Shown: positions 43,119-51,437 of the stretch, in pieces
Position numbering within the stretch: the stretch's first letter is position 1
Layout: each line of letters starts with the position of its first letter
Source: Lentibacillus daqui
GTDB lineage: Bacteria > Bacillota > Bacilli > Bacillales > Amphibacillaceae
NCBI RefSeq assembly: GCF_027186265.1
Contig: NZ_CP114176.1
Location: 868,001 to 932,000, forward strand
Reading direction: 5' to 3'
Length of the DNA stretch: 64,000 nt
Notes under the pieces: model-generated
What the model was told of the DNA's origin: nothing
The model's database searches: none
The model's input: the letters and a program-made list of their open reading frames with translations, nothing else
Translations under genes and position numbers: made by a program

Positions 43119-44573
43119 ATGCTCGGAATAAAGCTGAAGCGACCAAAGCCGGATCGGGTGGAACGGCAATTAATGTGGATTGTTGGCGACCGTGAAGTGC
43201 TTTATTTACGGGAAGATATTATTGCCTATGAATGTGACGGCTATACGATGGCAAAAGGGATGCCAAAAGCAGTCGTGTTTGTCCATAATGCCAAACAGGT
43301 CTCTAACATTGTAAAACTATTAAACAAGGAAAAGATCCCATATATTGCTCGTGGAGCTGGAACAGGTTTAAGCGGTGGTGCAACTCCATTTGGCGGGGAA
43401 GTCATTATTAGTTTGGTACGTATGAAAAAGTTGCTCGAAGTTGACTTTGCCAATCGAACTGCCGTGGTGGAACCAGGTTATGTCAACTTAAAGCTAACCC
43501 AGTCGATCTCTGATAAAGGCTATTATTATGCACCAGATCCATCCAGTCAGTATGCTTGTACGATTGGTGGCAACGTTGCCGAAAATGCCGGCGGTGCCCA
43601 CTGTTTGAAATATGGTGTGACGACCAACCATATTTTAGGACTTGAAGTCGTGCTTCCAAATGGTGATATCGTGGAATTTGGTAAATCAGGCGTGCCAGAC
43701 CAGCCGGGGTATGATTTGCTTGGCCTTTTAACCGGTTCAGAAGGCACACTTGGAATTGTTACCAAAATCACTGTAAAAGTACTTAAAAATCCTGAAGGCA
43801 AACAGACAGTGCTCGCCTATTATGATGACATAAAGGACGCCAGCCAGACTGTTTCCGATATTATATCAGCAGGGATTATTCCAGCTGCATTGGAAATGAT
43901 GGATACAATTGCAGTTGAAGGGGTGGAAGCGGCTGCCTACCCGGTTGGACATCCGAAAGATATCGCGGCATTTCTACTAATTGAAGTGGATGGAGTCGCT
44001 GCTGGTATTGAAAGTCAAATTGAAGAAATACTGACTGTTTGCAAACAAAACCATGTCCGTGAAGTCAAAGTGGCCAAAGACGAGGCAGAGCGCAGTCTTT
44101 GGTGGGCGAATCGAAAAACAGGATTTGGGGCGATGGGGGCAATTTCACCGGATTATCTTGTACAAGATGGGGTGATTCCACGTACACGTTTACCGGAAGT
44201 ACTCGAACAAATTGCCGCTATAAGTAAAAAATATGATTTGCGCATTGCAAATATTTTTCATGCCGGAGATGGAAATTTACATCCGCTCATTTTATATGAT
44301 GGCAGTGACCCGGAACAAATGAAGCGGGCATCAAAGGCAGGGTCGGAATGCCTGAAAGCTTGTGCTGATGTAGGTGGATCGATTACCGGTGAACATGGTG
44401 TCGGTATTGAAAAAGCAGCGGAAATGCGCTTTATTTTCAATGAGGAAGAAATGGCTGCACAAACGGATATTCGTGCTGTGTTTAATCCAGATGATCGATT
44501 GAATCCAGGTAAACTATTTCCAACGCCGAGTCAGTGTGTCGAAGTGAAACAGGAATGGAAACTGGCGGATTAA
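43119..44573 (+). CDS. glcD: Glycolate oxidase catalytic subunit GlcD
   Basis: 484 residues, FAD-linked oxidase: IARGAGTGLSGGATPFGGEVIISL, PDPSSQYACTIGGNVAENAGGAHCLKYG and LLTGSEGTLGIVTKIT in the FAD domain; FHAGDGNLHPLILYD and GSITGEHGVGIEK in the cap. It oxidises glycolate (or D-lactate) to glyoxylate. The ATG at 43119 is preferred to a GTG at 43110, given GGAAAGGAAG upstream. It follows glcF by 51 bases. Confidence 0.93.
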   Translation: MLGIKLKRPKPDRVERQLMWIVGDREVLYLREDIIAYECDGYTMAKGMPKAVVFVHNAKQVSNIVKLLNKEKIPYIARGAGTGLSGGATPFGGEVIISLVRMKKLLEVDFANRTAVVEPGYVNLKLTQSISDKGYYYAPDPSSQYACTIGGNVAENAGGAHCLKYGVTTNHILGLEVVLPNGDIVEFGKSGVPDQPGYDLLGLLTGSEGTLGIVTKITVKVLKNPEGKQTVLAYYDDIKDASQTVSDIISAGIIPAALEMMDTIAVEGVEAAAYPVGHPKDIAAFLLIEVDGVAAGIESQIEEILTVCKQNHVREVKVAKDEAERSLWWANRKTGFGAMGAISPDYLVQDGVIPRTRLPEVLEQIAAISKKYDLRIANIFHAGDGNLHPLILYDGSDPEQMKRASKAGSECLKACADVGGSITGEHGVGIEKAAEMRFIFNEEEMAAQTDIRAVFNPDDRLNPGKLFPTPSQCVEVKQEWKLAD

Positions 44574-44744
44574 TCTTTCATTGTGAAGGGGTCTTCCCTT
44601 CCTATACAACAAAATTATTGAATATTCAGATCCTAATGAATTGTTGGTGGTGCAAAAAGATAGAATCTTTTTGCACCGTAAATAGCAGGAATTAGCGGTA
44701 AGGTTATCGCTTTAGAATAAAGATGAATAGGGAGGGAATTTAAC

Positions 44745-46508
44745 ATGGGTGAGGGAGTATTAACAGTGCTGGCGTTACTTCCAATCATTGTTGTTGCTTT
44801 ATTCCTGGTTGGTTTCAAATGGCCAGCAAGTAAGGCCATGCCGCTTTCGTACATTACGGTCGTACTATTAGCATTGTTTGTTTGGAACGTCTCTTTTCCA
44901 CAAGTCGCAGCTGCTTCGGTTAACGGTCTGATTGTCGCTATCACGCTATTGTTCATTATTTTTGGTGCCATTTTACTATTAAACACGTTACAAGAAAGTG
45001 GCGGACTGCATACCATTCGTCGTGGTTTTACCGATATTACACCAGACCGGCGGATTCAGGTCATTATTGTTGCCTGGCTGTTTGGTTCATTTATTGAAGG
45101 CTCAGCAGGGTTTGGCACACCAGCAGCAGTTGCTGTACCATTATTAGTAGGACTAGGTTTTCCTCCGATGGCAGCAGTCGTTTCAGGATTGGTGATTCAA
45201 AGTACACCTGTATCGTTTGGTGCGGTCGGAACGCCTATGGTATTGGGAGTAGGATCGGGGATAGAAACACTCACACAAATTCCGGATGTTCCGGCATTTA
45301 TAGTTGATTTGGCTGGGAAAGTTGCTGTGCTCCATACGATAGCAGGGATGTTAATTCCACTGTTTTTAGTAGGAATATTAACCCGCTATTTCGGGAAAAA
45401 CAAGTCATTTAGTGAAGGGTTGAAGGTATGGAAGTTCGCTATATTTGCAGCATTGGCGATGACCGTACCATATATCATTGTCGCGAATACGCTGGGTCCT
45501 GAATTCCCATCCATGATTGGCGGCCTCATTGGTTTATTAATTGTTATTCCAGCTGCCAAGAAAGGGTTTCTAATGCCCAAGGACGATGATGCTTGGGATT
45601 TTGAGCCAAAAGATCGCTGGGATCCGACATGGACTGGGCGGCTGGAAATCAAACAAAGCGATATTTATGCAGGAAAGATTAGCATGCTACGTGCATGGTC
45701 CCCATACGTATTGATTGCATTGATGCTGCTGCTTTCCCGAATGACTGTCGTGGGAGATTGGCTAAAAGCAGCAACTATTGAGGTTCCAAATATTTTTGGG
45801 ACAGACATCACGTCCAGCTGGGAAATCCTCTTTTCTCCAGGTTTTATTTTTATTGTTGCATCTGTTTATGTGTACTACGCTCATGGCATGAAAATAAAAG
45901 AATATGCACAGGCTTGGAAGGATTCCGGGAAAACAATGCTTGCCGCAGGTTCCGCGCTTGTTTTTACCGTTCCAATGGTACAAGTATTCCTTAATTCGGA
46001 TGGTGGAGCGGCTGGTTACGCTGAAATGCCAATCGTCCTTGCAGACGGTGTCGCAAATCTGGCGCAAACGGCATATCCATTTTTTGCAACATTTATCGGT
46101 GGGCTAGGTGCATTTGTCGCTGGAAGTAACACGATCAGTAATATGATGTTTTCCTTGTTCCAATACGGCGTTGGTGAACGAATCGGCGGAGATCCAACCT
46201 GGATGGTCGCACTGCAGGCAGTAGGTGGAGCGGCCGGTAACATGGTCTGTGTGCATAATGTTGTCGCAGCCGCAGCCGTTGTTGGTTTAGTCGGAAAAGA
46301 AGGGCATGTCATTCGCAAGACCCTACTGCCATTTGTCTATTACTCCCTATTAATTGGTTCGATCGGCTATTCGATCATGTGGACATCCGAAAAAGGCATA
46401 TTTAACATCGGATCGATCATTGCTGTCATTATTTGGGCAATTGCTATCTACTTCATTGCCACGAATAAAAAACGACTAAATGCGCTAGAACAAAACATTG
46501 CTTCGTAG
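44745..46508 (+). CDS. glcA: L-lactate permease family transporter, probable glycolate permease
   Basis: 587 residues with about 13-14 hydrophobic spans. Signature segments: AWLFGSFIEGSAGFGTPAAVAVPLLVGLGFPPMAAV, STPVSFGAVGTPMVLG and FIGGLGAFVAGSNTISNMMF. The LctP/GlcA family imports lactate and glycolate with protons. Placement after glcEFD favours glycolate. AGGGAGG precedes the ATG. Confidence 0.9.
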   Translation: MGEGVLTVLALLPIIVVALFLVGFKWPASKAMPLSYITVVLLALFVWNVSFPQVAAASVNGLIVAITLLFIIFGAILLLNTLQESGGLHTIRRGFTDITPDRRIQVIIVAWLFGSFIEGSAGFGTPAAVAVPLLVGLGFPPMAAVVSGLVIQSTPVSFGAVGTPMVLGVGSGIETLTQIPDVPAFIVDLAGKVAVLHTIAGMLIPLFLVGILTRYFGKNKSFSEGLKVWKFAIFAALAMTVPYIIVANTLGPEFPSMIGGLIGLLIVIPAAKKGFLMPKDDDAWDFEPKDRWDPTWTGRLEIKQSDIYAGKISMLRAWSPYVLIALMLLLSRMTVVGDWLKAATIEVPNIFGTDITSSWEILFSPGFIFIVASVYVYYAHGMKIKEYAQAWKDSGKTMLAAGSALVFTVPMVQVFLNSDGGAAGYAEMPIVLADGVANLAQTAYPFFATFIGGLGAFVAGSNTISNMMFSLFQYGVGERIGGDPTWMVALQAVGGAAGNMVCVHNVVAAAAVVGLVGKEGHVIRKTLLPFVYYSLLIGSIGYSIMWTSEKGIFNIGSIIAVIIWAIAIYFIATNKKRLNALEQNIAS

Positions 46509-46577
46509 CGTAAAATAGGAATGAAATATGAAAAAAGTTTGTTCATCCATTCATACTTACAAAATATATAAAATTCA

Positions 46578-46605
46578 TTGACAAATCCTCCACACATGGT
46601 ATGAT
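46578..46605 (+). promoter_or_regulatory. Sigma-A promoter of the thiamin operon
   Basis: TTGACA (46578-46583) and TATGAT (46600-46605) with a 16-base spacer. Confidence 0.75.
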
Positions 46606-46632
46606 ACAAGCAAAGGTAAAATTTAATAAAAA

Positions 46633-46727
46633 ACCGCTAGGGGTGCCTTCCAAAAAGGCTGAGATTAAAGTGTGACTTTAAGACCCTTGGAACCTGAACT
46701 GATTAATATCAGCGTAGGGAAGTGATG
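46633..46727 (+). ncRNA. TPP riboswitch (THI-box)
   Basis: All conserved blocks occur in order: CTAGGGGTGCC, GGCTGAGA, AAGACCCTTGGAACCTGA and CAGCGTAGGGAAGTG. It starts about 20 bases after the promoter and is followed by a terminator, so it senses thiamin pyrophosphate to turn off tenI-thiS-thiG-thiF and possibly the following genes. Confidence 0.95.
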
Positions 46728-46844
46728 TGGAACAATAGATGTTCAAGGAATGTAACATAGGCTGGTAAAATTTCTTCATTTCTTGTATTTGTCCATAGTT
46801 GTTCAAAATAATGAACAATCTCAGGTGTTCTCAAATAATTATCC

Positions 46845-46886
46845 AACCACTTTCTCGATGCGCTGTCATCTTGAAAGTGGTTTTTT
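46845..46886 (+). terminator. Riboswitch-controlled terminator
   Basis: AACCACTTTC (46845-46854) pairs with GAAAGTGGTT (46873-46882), followed by TTTT. It lies between the TPP aptamer and tenI. Confidence 0.85.
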
Positions 46887-46910
46887 GTTTTGCTGAAAGG
46901 ATAGGTGTTC

Positions 46911-47570
46911 ATGGAATACAACAAAACATGGAAAAGGAAAAAGGATATAAACGCCACTAAGGAATTACATGTCGTCTCAACGGGTCAACAAACCGCTGAA
47001 ACACTTGTACAAATAGTGGCAATGATTCATAAAGGTGTTAACAAGATTCATTTACGGGAGAAAAGTTGGACAGCTGCCGAACTAGTCCGGGTAATTGAAG
47101 CTTTAACGGATCGCGGTGTGCCGCTCGAAAAAATTATTGTTAATGACCGTGTTGACATTGCGCATATCTTAGGAGCAAATGGTGTTCAGCTTGCCCATCA
47201 TAGTATCGATGCTTCATTGGTCATGCAGGCTTTTTCATCATTAAAAATCGGTTGTTCGATACATTCGCTTGACGAAGCAATCAAGGCAGAAAAGAAAGGG
47301 GTTGATTATCTTCTATATGGACATATTCATTGCACGAGATCAAAAGAGGGAATGACACCGAGAGGACTAAATAACTTGCGAAAACTCACGCAGCAAGTAA
47401 CCATTCCCGTTATTGCCATCGGAGGAATCACACCTGAAAATACACATGACACGTTGGCAGCCGGGGCGAATGGAATTGCCGTTATGTCAGGCGTTTTCCA
47501 AGCAGATGATCCAGTGCGCGCAGTCATGAATTATCGTAAAGCAATGCATACGCAGGAGGTGATCCTATGA
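46911..47570 (+). CDS. tenI: Thiazole tautomerase TenI (ThiE-like fold)
   Basis: 219 residues from the ATG at 46911. TIM barrel of the ThiE/TenI group: KIHLREKSWTAAEL, KIIVNDRVDIAHILGANGVQLAHHS, YGHIHCTRSKEGMTPRG and PVIAIGGITPENTHDTLAAGANGIAVMSGV. The position in front of thiS-thiG-thiF and the overall sequence fit TenI, which aromatises the thiazole product of ThiG, rather than ThiE, but a ThiE-like role cannot be excluded. It overlaps thiS by 4 bases. Confidence 0.8.
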   Translation: MEYNKTWKRKKDINATKELHVVSTGQQTAETLVQIVAMIHKGVNKIHLREKSWTAAELVRVIEALTDRGVPLEKIIVNDRVDIAHILGANGVQLAHHSIDASLVMQAFSSLKIGCSIHSLDEAIKAEKKGVDYLLYGHIHCTRSKEGMTPRGLNNLRKLTQQVTIPVIAIGGITPENTHDTLAAGANGIAVMSGVFQADDPVRAVMNYRKAMHTQEVIL

Positions 47571-47770
47571 AGTTACGAGTAAATGGTGAACGGATTACCA
47601 TTCCGTCTTCGGTAGCAACCATCACTGAGTTACTCGCATATATCCAAGTGAAGAATCCTGTCACTATTGTCGAACATAATGAAAATATTTTGGAAAAACA
47701 TGACTATGACAGTGCAAAATTATCGGATGGAGACAAAATAGAATTAGTTCAATTTGTAGGAGGCGGTTGA
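47567..47770 (+). CDS. thiS: Sulfur carrier protein ThiS
   Basis: 67 residues, ubiquitin-like fold, ending in the essential C-terminal diglycine (VQFVGGG). Adenylated by ThiF and converted to the thiocarboxylate that donates sulfur to thiazole. It overlaps tenI by ATGA; its ribosome site is AGGAGG. Confidence 0.95.
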   Translation: MKLRVNGERITIPSSVATITELLAYIQVKNPVTIVEHNENILEKHDYDSAKLSDGDKIELVQFVGGG

Positions 47771-47771
47771 C

Positions 47772-48539
47772 TTGCTAACAATTGGAAATAAGCAATTTAA
47801 TTCAAGATTATTATTGGGTACAGGAAAATATCCGAATTTTGATATTCAAAAAGCAGCGATTGAAGCATCGGAAGCAGAAATCTTAACGTTTACCGTTCGC
47901 CGGATGAATATTTATGAGCCAAACCAGCCCAATTTCCTGGAAAAACTGGACGTAGAGAAATTTAGTCTTTTACCGAATACGGCTGGTGCAAAGTCAGCGA
48001 AAGAAGCCGTACGACATGCCAAGTTGGCAAGAGCATCGGGACTATGTGACATGATCAAAGTGGAGGTCATTGGTTGTGATAAAACATTGCTGCCAGATCC
48101 GCTGGAAACATTAAAGGCAACGGAAGAATTGCTAAAAGAAGGATTTATTGTTTTACCGTATACTTCCGATGATGTGGTACTAGCCAAAAGGTTGGAGGAG
48201 CTTGGCACACATGCGATTATGCCTGGGGCGTCACCAATTGGCTCGGGGCAGGGAATTATCAACCCGGTTAATTTGCGTTTTATCATTGAGCAAACAGAAG
48301 TTCCTGTGATTGTTGATGCCGGAATCGGCTCCCCGGCCGATGCAGCTTATGCAATGGAACTTGGTGCAGACGCTGTTTTATTAAATACGGCGGTTTCAGC
48401 GTCTAAAGATCCGGTCAAAATGGCAAAAGCGATGAAGCAAGCAGTGGAAGCTGGTCGCTTAGGATATGAAGCTGGGCGTATCCCGAAAAAACGGACCGCC
48501 ACAGCAAGCAGTCCAATGGAGGGAATAAGTATTGGCTGA
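47772..48539 (+). CDS. thiG: Thiazole synthase ThiG
   Basis: 255 residues from a TTG behind GTAGGAGG. TIM barrel with the Schiff-base lysine K96 (DMIKVEVIG), LLGTGKYPNF near the N-terminus and PVIVDAGIGSPADAAYAMELGADAVLLNTAV in the phosphate-binding part. It builds the thiamin thiazole from deoxyxylulose phosphate, dehydroglycine and ThiS sulfur. No thiO or thiH dehydroglycine source is in this operon. Confidence 0.95.
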   Translation: MLTIGNKQFNSRLLLGTGKYPNFDIQKAAIEASEAEILTFTVRRMNIYEPNQPNFLEKLDVEKFSLLPNTAGAKSAKEAVRHAKLARASGLCDMIKVEVIGCDKTLLPDPLETLKATEELLKEGFIVLPYTSDDVVLAKRLEELGTHAIMPGASPIGSGQGIINPVNLRFIIEQTEVPVIVDAGIGSPADAAYAMELGADAVLLNTAVSASKDPVKMAKAMKQAVEAGRLGYEAGRIPKKRTATASSPMEGISIG

Positions 48540-48603
48540 AAAATCAATACCTACTCAAAAACATGATCAAAATACGAACGAAAAGGGACAGGTGAAGGGA
48601 TGA
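48532..48603 (+). CDS. Possible 23-residue coupling peptide between thiG and thiF
   Basis: TTG at 48532 has GGAGGG exactly 8 bases upstream and opens a 23-codon frame ending at TGA 48601-48603, which overlaps the thiF ATG as ATGA. The peptide is hydrophilic (starts MAEKSIPTQ, ends EKGQVKG). It overlaps the end of thiG by 8 bases. It could couple thiF translation to thiG; function unproven. Confidence 0.4.
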   Translation: MAEKSIPTQKHDQNTNEKGQVKG

Positions 48604-49619
48604 ATGATCGTTATTCCAGACAGACGTTGTTTAAGTATATTGGTGAAGAGGGCCAACAAAAAATGGCGGGAAAACAGGTACTTATCATAGGTGCGGGTGC
48701 GCTTGGCACAGGAAATGCAGAATCGCTGGTTCGTGCGGGTGTAGGAAAAGTAACCATTGTCGACCGTGATTATGTAGAATGGAGCAATTTACAGCGGCAA
48801 CAGCTTTATGTGGAATTGGATGCAAAAAACCGGATACCTAAAGCTGTTGCTGCAAAAAAACGGCTGCAGCAAATCAATTCCGAGGTAGACATTGAATCAC
48901 ATATTTTAGATATCACACCACCGGAAATGGAGCAACTGATCAAAGGAGTCGATTTAATTATTGATGCGACGGATAATTTTGATATTCGCATGATCATCAA
49001 TGATATCTCGCAAAAATATCAAATTCCATGGATTTACGGGTCGTGCGTGGGTAGCTACGGCATAAGTTTTACAATTGTGCCAAAGGAAACACCATGCCTC
49101 CATTGTCTTATGGAAGATGTCCCGATTGGTGGTTTAACCTGTGAAACGGCAGGAATCATCAGCCCTACTGTTGGAATGGTCGTTGTACAACAAACCATTG
49201 AAGCTTTCAAAATACTTACGGAGAATTGGGATGCACTTAGAAGAAAGCTAATCTCCTTTGATCTATGGAGTAATCATCATTCATCAATTGATATATCAAC
49301 GGTGAAAAAAGCAACCTGTTCGTCTTGTGGAGAAAATCCAACATATCCTTTTCTTTCCTATGAAAATCAAACAAAAACAGCAGTGCTTTGTGGAAGGGAT
49401 ACGGTTCAAATTAGACCCGCCAAAAGGCAAAATCGCAATCTGCATGCGATTGCTAAAGTGCTTGCCGGAAAGGGTGGAAAAGTGGAACAAAATCCCTTTC
49501 TACTTTCATATACGATTGACGACCAACGTCTTGTCTTGTTCCGAGATGGCCGTACATTGGTACATGGAACGAATGATAAAATAAAGGCAAAAACACTTTA
49601 TTATCGTTATTTTGGATAG
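48600..49619 (+). CDS. thiF: ThiS adenylyltransferase ThiF
   Basis: 339 residues, E1-like. NRYSRQ-type N-terminus (NDRYSRQTLF), nucleotide loop VLIIGAGALGTGNAE, SNLQRQQLY, DATDNFDIR, and zinc cysteines in CLHCL and CSSC. It adenylates the ThiS C-terminus. Its C-terminal extension beyond residue 245 is typical of the longer Bacillus-type protein. The start overlaps the upstream 23-codon frame (ATGA). Confidence 0.93.
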   Translation: MNDRYSRQTLFKYIGEEGQQKMAGKQVLIIGAGALGTGNAESLVRAGVGKVTIVDRDYVEWSNLQRQQLYVELDAKNRIPKAVAAKKRLQQINSEVDIESHILDITPPEMEQLIKGVDLIIDATDNFDIRMIINDISQKYQIPWIYGSCVGSYGISFTIVPKETPCLHCLMEDVPIGGLTCETAGIISPTVGMVVVQQTIEAFKILTENWDALRRKLISFDLWSNHHSSIDISTVKKATCSSCGENPTYPFLSYENQTKTAVLCGRDTVQIRPAKRQNRNLHAIAKVLAGKGGKVEQNPFLLSYTIDDQRLVLFRDGRTLVHGTNDKIKAKTLYYRYFG

Positions 49620-49687
49620 AGGGAATGGTCACTTTATAGCTTGTGTAGTATAGAAATTCAAATTCATAAAAACAAGAGGGATGCTTT

Positions 49688-51046
49688 GTGGCTGTTTTGC
49701 AATGGTTCGTTGATCTTGGCGCTAGTGTCATGCTTCCTATTATCGTTTTCATCTTTGCCCTTATACTGGGAACGAAGGTAGGAAAAGCTTGTCGCTCAGG
49801 ATTAACAGTGGGAATTGGATTTATTGGATTAAACCTGGTTATTGGTCTGTTGACAGATAGTCTGGGACCGGCTGCACAGGCAATGGTAGACCATTTCGGG
49901 TTGAAATTACATACGATTGATATTGGTTGGCCAGCTACATCAGCCATTTCGTATGGGACGGTTTTAGGCAGTTTGGCAATCCCGATTGGAATTGGTGTAA
50001 ATAGTTTTTTATTGATGCTTGGATGGACGAAAACATTAAATATTGATCTTTGGAACTACTGGCATTGTGCGTTCACAGGGTCACTTGTCTATTCGATGAC
50101 AGGTAACTTTGCACTGGGGTTGCTTACGATAATTGTCCATTTATTATTGATTTTTTTATTGGGGGATATCATTGCGAAGGATGTTCATGCATTTTATGGT
50201 TTTAAACAGATGACATTCCCCCATGCTGCCTCTGCTCCGTCTTATTTAGTTGCCAAGCCACTAAATTGGTTGTTTGACAGCATACCAGGTTTTAACAAAT
50301 TGGATGCCAAGCCGGAATCTATCCAAAAAAAGTTAGGAATATTTGGAGATTCAACCGTGATTGGTGTTTTCATTGGGGGACTAATCGGTATTTTGGCAGG
50401 CTATTCTATTACGAAAATTTTACAGCTTTCCATGCAAACCGGAGCTATCATGCTATTGATGCCGAAAATGGTTGCACTTTTAATGGAAGGTTTAGCACCC
50501 GTTTCCGAAGCAGCAGGACAAATGGTGAAAAAAAGATTTCCTGGACGTGACTTATATATTGGTATGGATAGTGCACTATCTATCGGCCATCCTGCCGTCT
50601 TATCCGCTTCACTACTAATGATCCCACTGACATTACTTTTGGCAGTGATTTTACCGGGTAATCGGGTTCTGCCATTTGGGGATTTGGCAACCATACCATT
50701 TTTGATTTGTTTAATGGTACCGGTTTTCAGGGGGAATATTGTACGGACGGTCATTGCAGGTTCTGCCTATATTGCTATTGGACTGTATATTGCGACATGG
50801 ATAGCGCCATTATTTACAGACACCGCAATCGCAGCTGGATTTGAAACAGGAGGTCATTCAAGCTTTTCTTCATTGGTCGATGGTGCAGTATGGACGACAT
50901 TCATGTTTATCTCATTCGTAAAAGGACTGAATTGGTATGGAATTGGACTACTCGGGGTTGCCATGCTAATGGGGCTGATTTACGTGAACAAAATAAAAGC
51001 CAAACAGTCAGATAAAGGATACGCAAAGGATACGGAGGCAGGATAA
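49688..51046 (+). CDS. gatC: Galactitol-type PTS EIIC component
   Basis: 452 residues, about 10-11 hydrophobic spans, matching GatC: ASVMLPIIVFIFALILGTKVGKACRSGLTVGIGFIGLNLV, DIGWPATSAISYGT, WNYWHCAFTGSLVY and GMDSALSIGHPAVLS. GTG start behind AAGAGGGATG. It follows thiF by 68 bases with no terminator visible, and precedes the EIIB gene with a one-base overlap (TAATG). No EIIA or catabolic gene is adjacent. Confidence 0.88.
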   Translation: MAVLQWFVDLGASVMLPIIVFIFALILGTKVGKACRSGLTVGIGFIGLNLVIGLLTDSLGPAAQAMVDHFGLKLHTIDIGWPATSAISYGTVLGSLAIPIGIGVNSFLLMLGWTKTLNIDLWNYWHCAFTGSLVYSMTGNFALGLLTIIVHLLLIFLLGDIIAKDVHAFYGFKQMTFPHAASAPSYLVAKPLNWLFDSIPGFNKLDAKPESIQKKLGIFGDSTVIGVFIGGLIGILAGYSITKILQLSMQTGAIMLLMPKMVALLMEGLAPVSEAAGQMVKKRFPGRDLYIGMDSALSIGHPAVLSASLLMIPLTLLLAVILPGNRVLPFGDLATIPFLICLMVPVFRGNIVRTVIAGSAYIAIGLYIATWIAPLFTDTAIAAGFETGGHSSFSSLVDGAVWTTFMFISFVKGLNWYGIGLLGVAMLMGLIYVNKIKAKQSDKGYAKDTEAG

Positions 51047-51333
51047 TGAAAAAGTTATTAATCATGTGCGGGACTGGGATCGCCACATCAACTATGGTCG
51101 GTGAGAAGGTGAAAGCATGGTTACGTGAGCAAGAGCTGGAAAGTGAAGTTAATATCTATCAATCTAGTGTTAGTGAAGGGTTTGGGAGAATGAAGGAGTA
51201 TGACATTGTCGTCTCAACTACCATTGTACCAAACGAAATAAAGGACAGGGTTATTGATGGTATCCCTTTGTTAACAGGTATCGGTACAGAAGAGGTATAC
51301 CAAAAACTGTTAAGAATAGTTATTCAGGAATAA
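51046..51333 (+). CDS. gatB: Galactitol-type PTS EIIB component
   Basis: 95 residues with the EIIB phosphocysteine loop LIMCGTGIATSTM (Cys8) and IPLLTGIGTEEVYQKL near the C-terminus. It phosphorylates the sugar carried by the EIIC. Overlaps gatC by one base. Two decayed copies of a gatB-like gene lie downstream at 52200-52320 and 54961-55195. Confidence 0.9.
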   Translation: MKKLLIMCGTGIATSTMVGEKVKAWLREQELESEVNIYQSSVSEGFGRMKEYDIVVSTTIVPNEIKDRVIDGIPLLTGIGTEEVYQKLLRIVIQE

Positions 51334-51374
51334 AACGGAATCGCCTTGCAAGGCCACGGAAAACAATAATAAAA

Positions 51375-51421
51375 AACACTAGGTGTGCCGCAAACATCAT
51401 TTATGACTGGTGCCATAAGAA
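51375..51421 (+). other. Possible decayed THI-box fragment upstream of tenA
   Basis: AAAACACTAGGTGTGCC resembles the first block of a TPP aptamer (CTAGGGGTGCC), but the CTGAGA and GAACCTGA blocks are missing, so it cannot be a working riboswitch. Confidence 0.3.
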
Positions 51422-51437
51422 AAAGGAGCGATAATAG

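Noticed and set aside
46709..46957. 82-codon minus-strand frame opposite the thi leader
   Set aside because: It lies antisense to the riboswitch terminator and tenI start, has no ribosome site and no recognisable protein.
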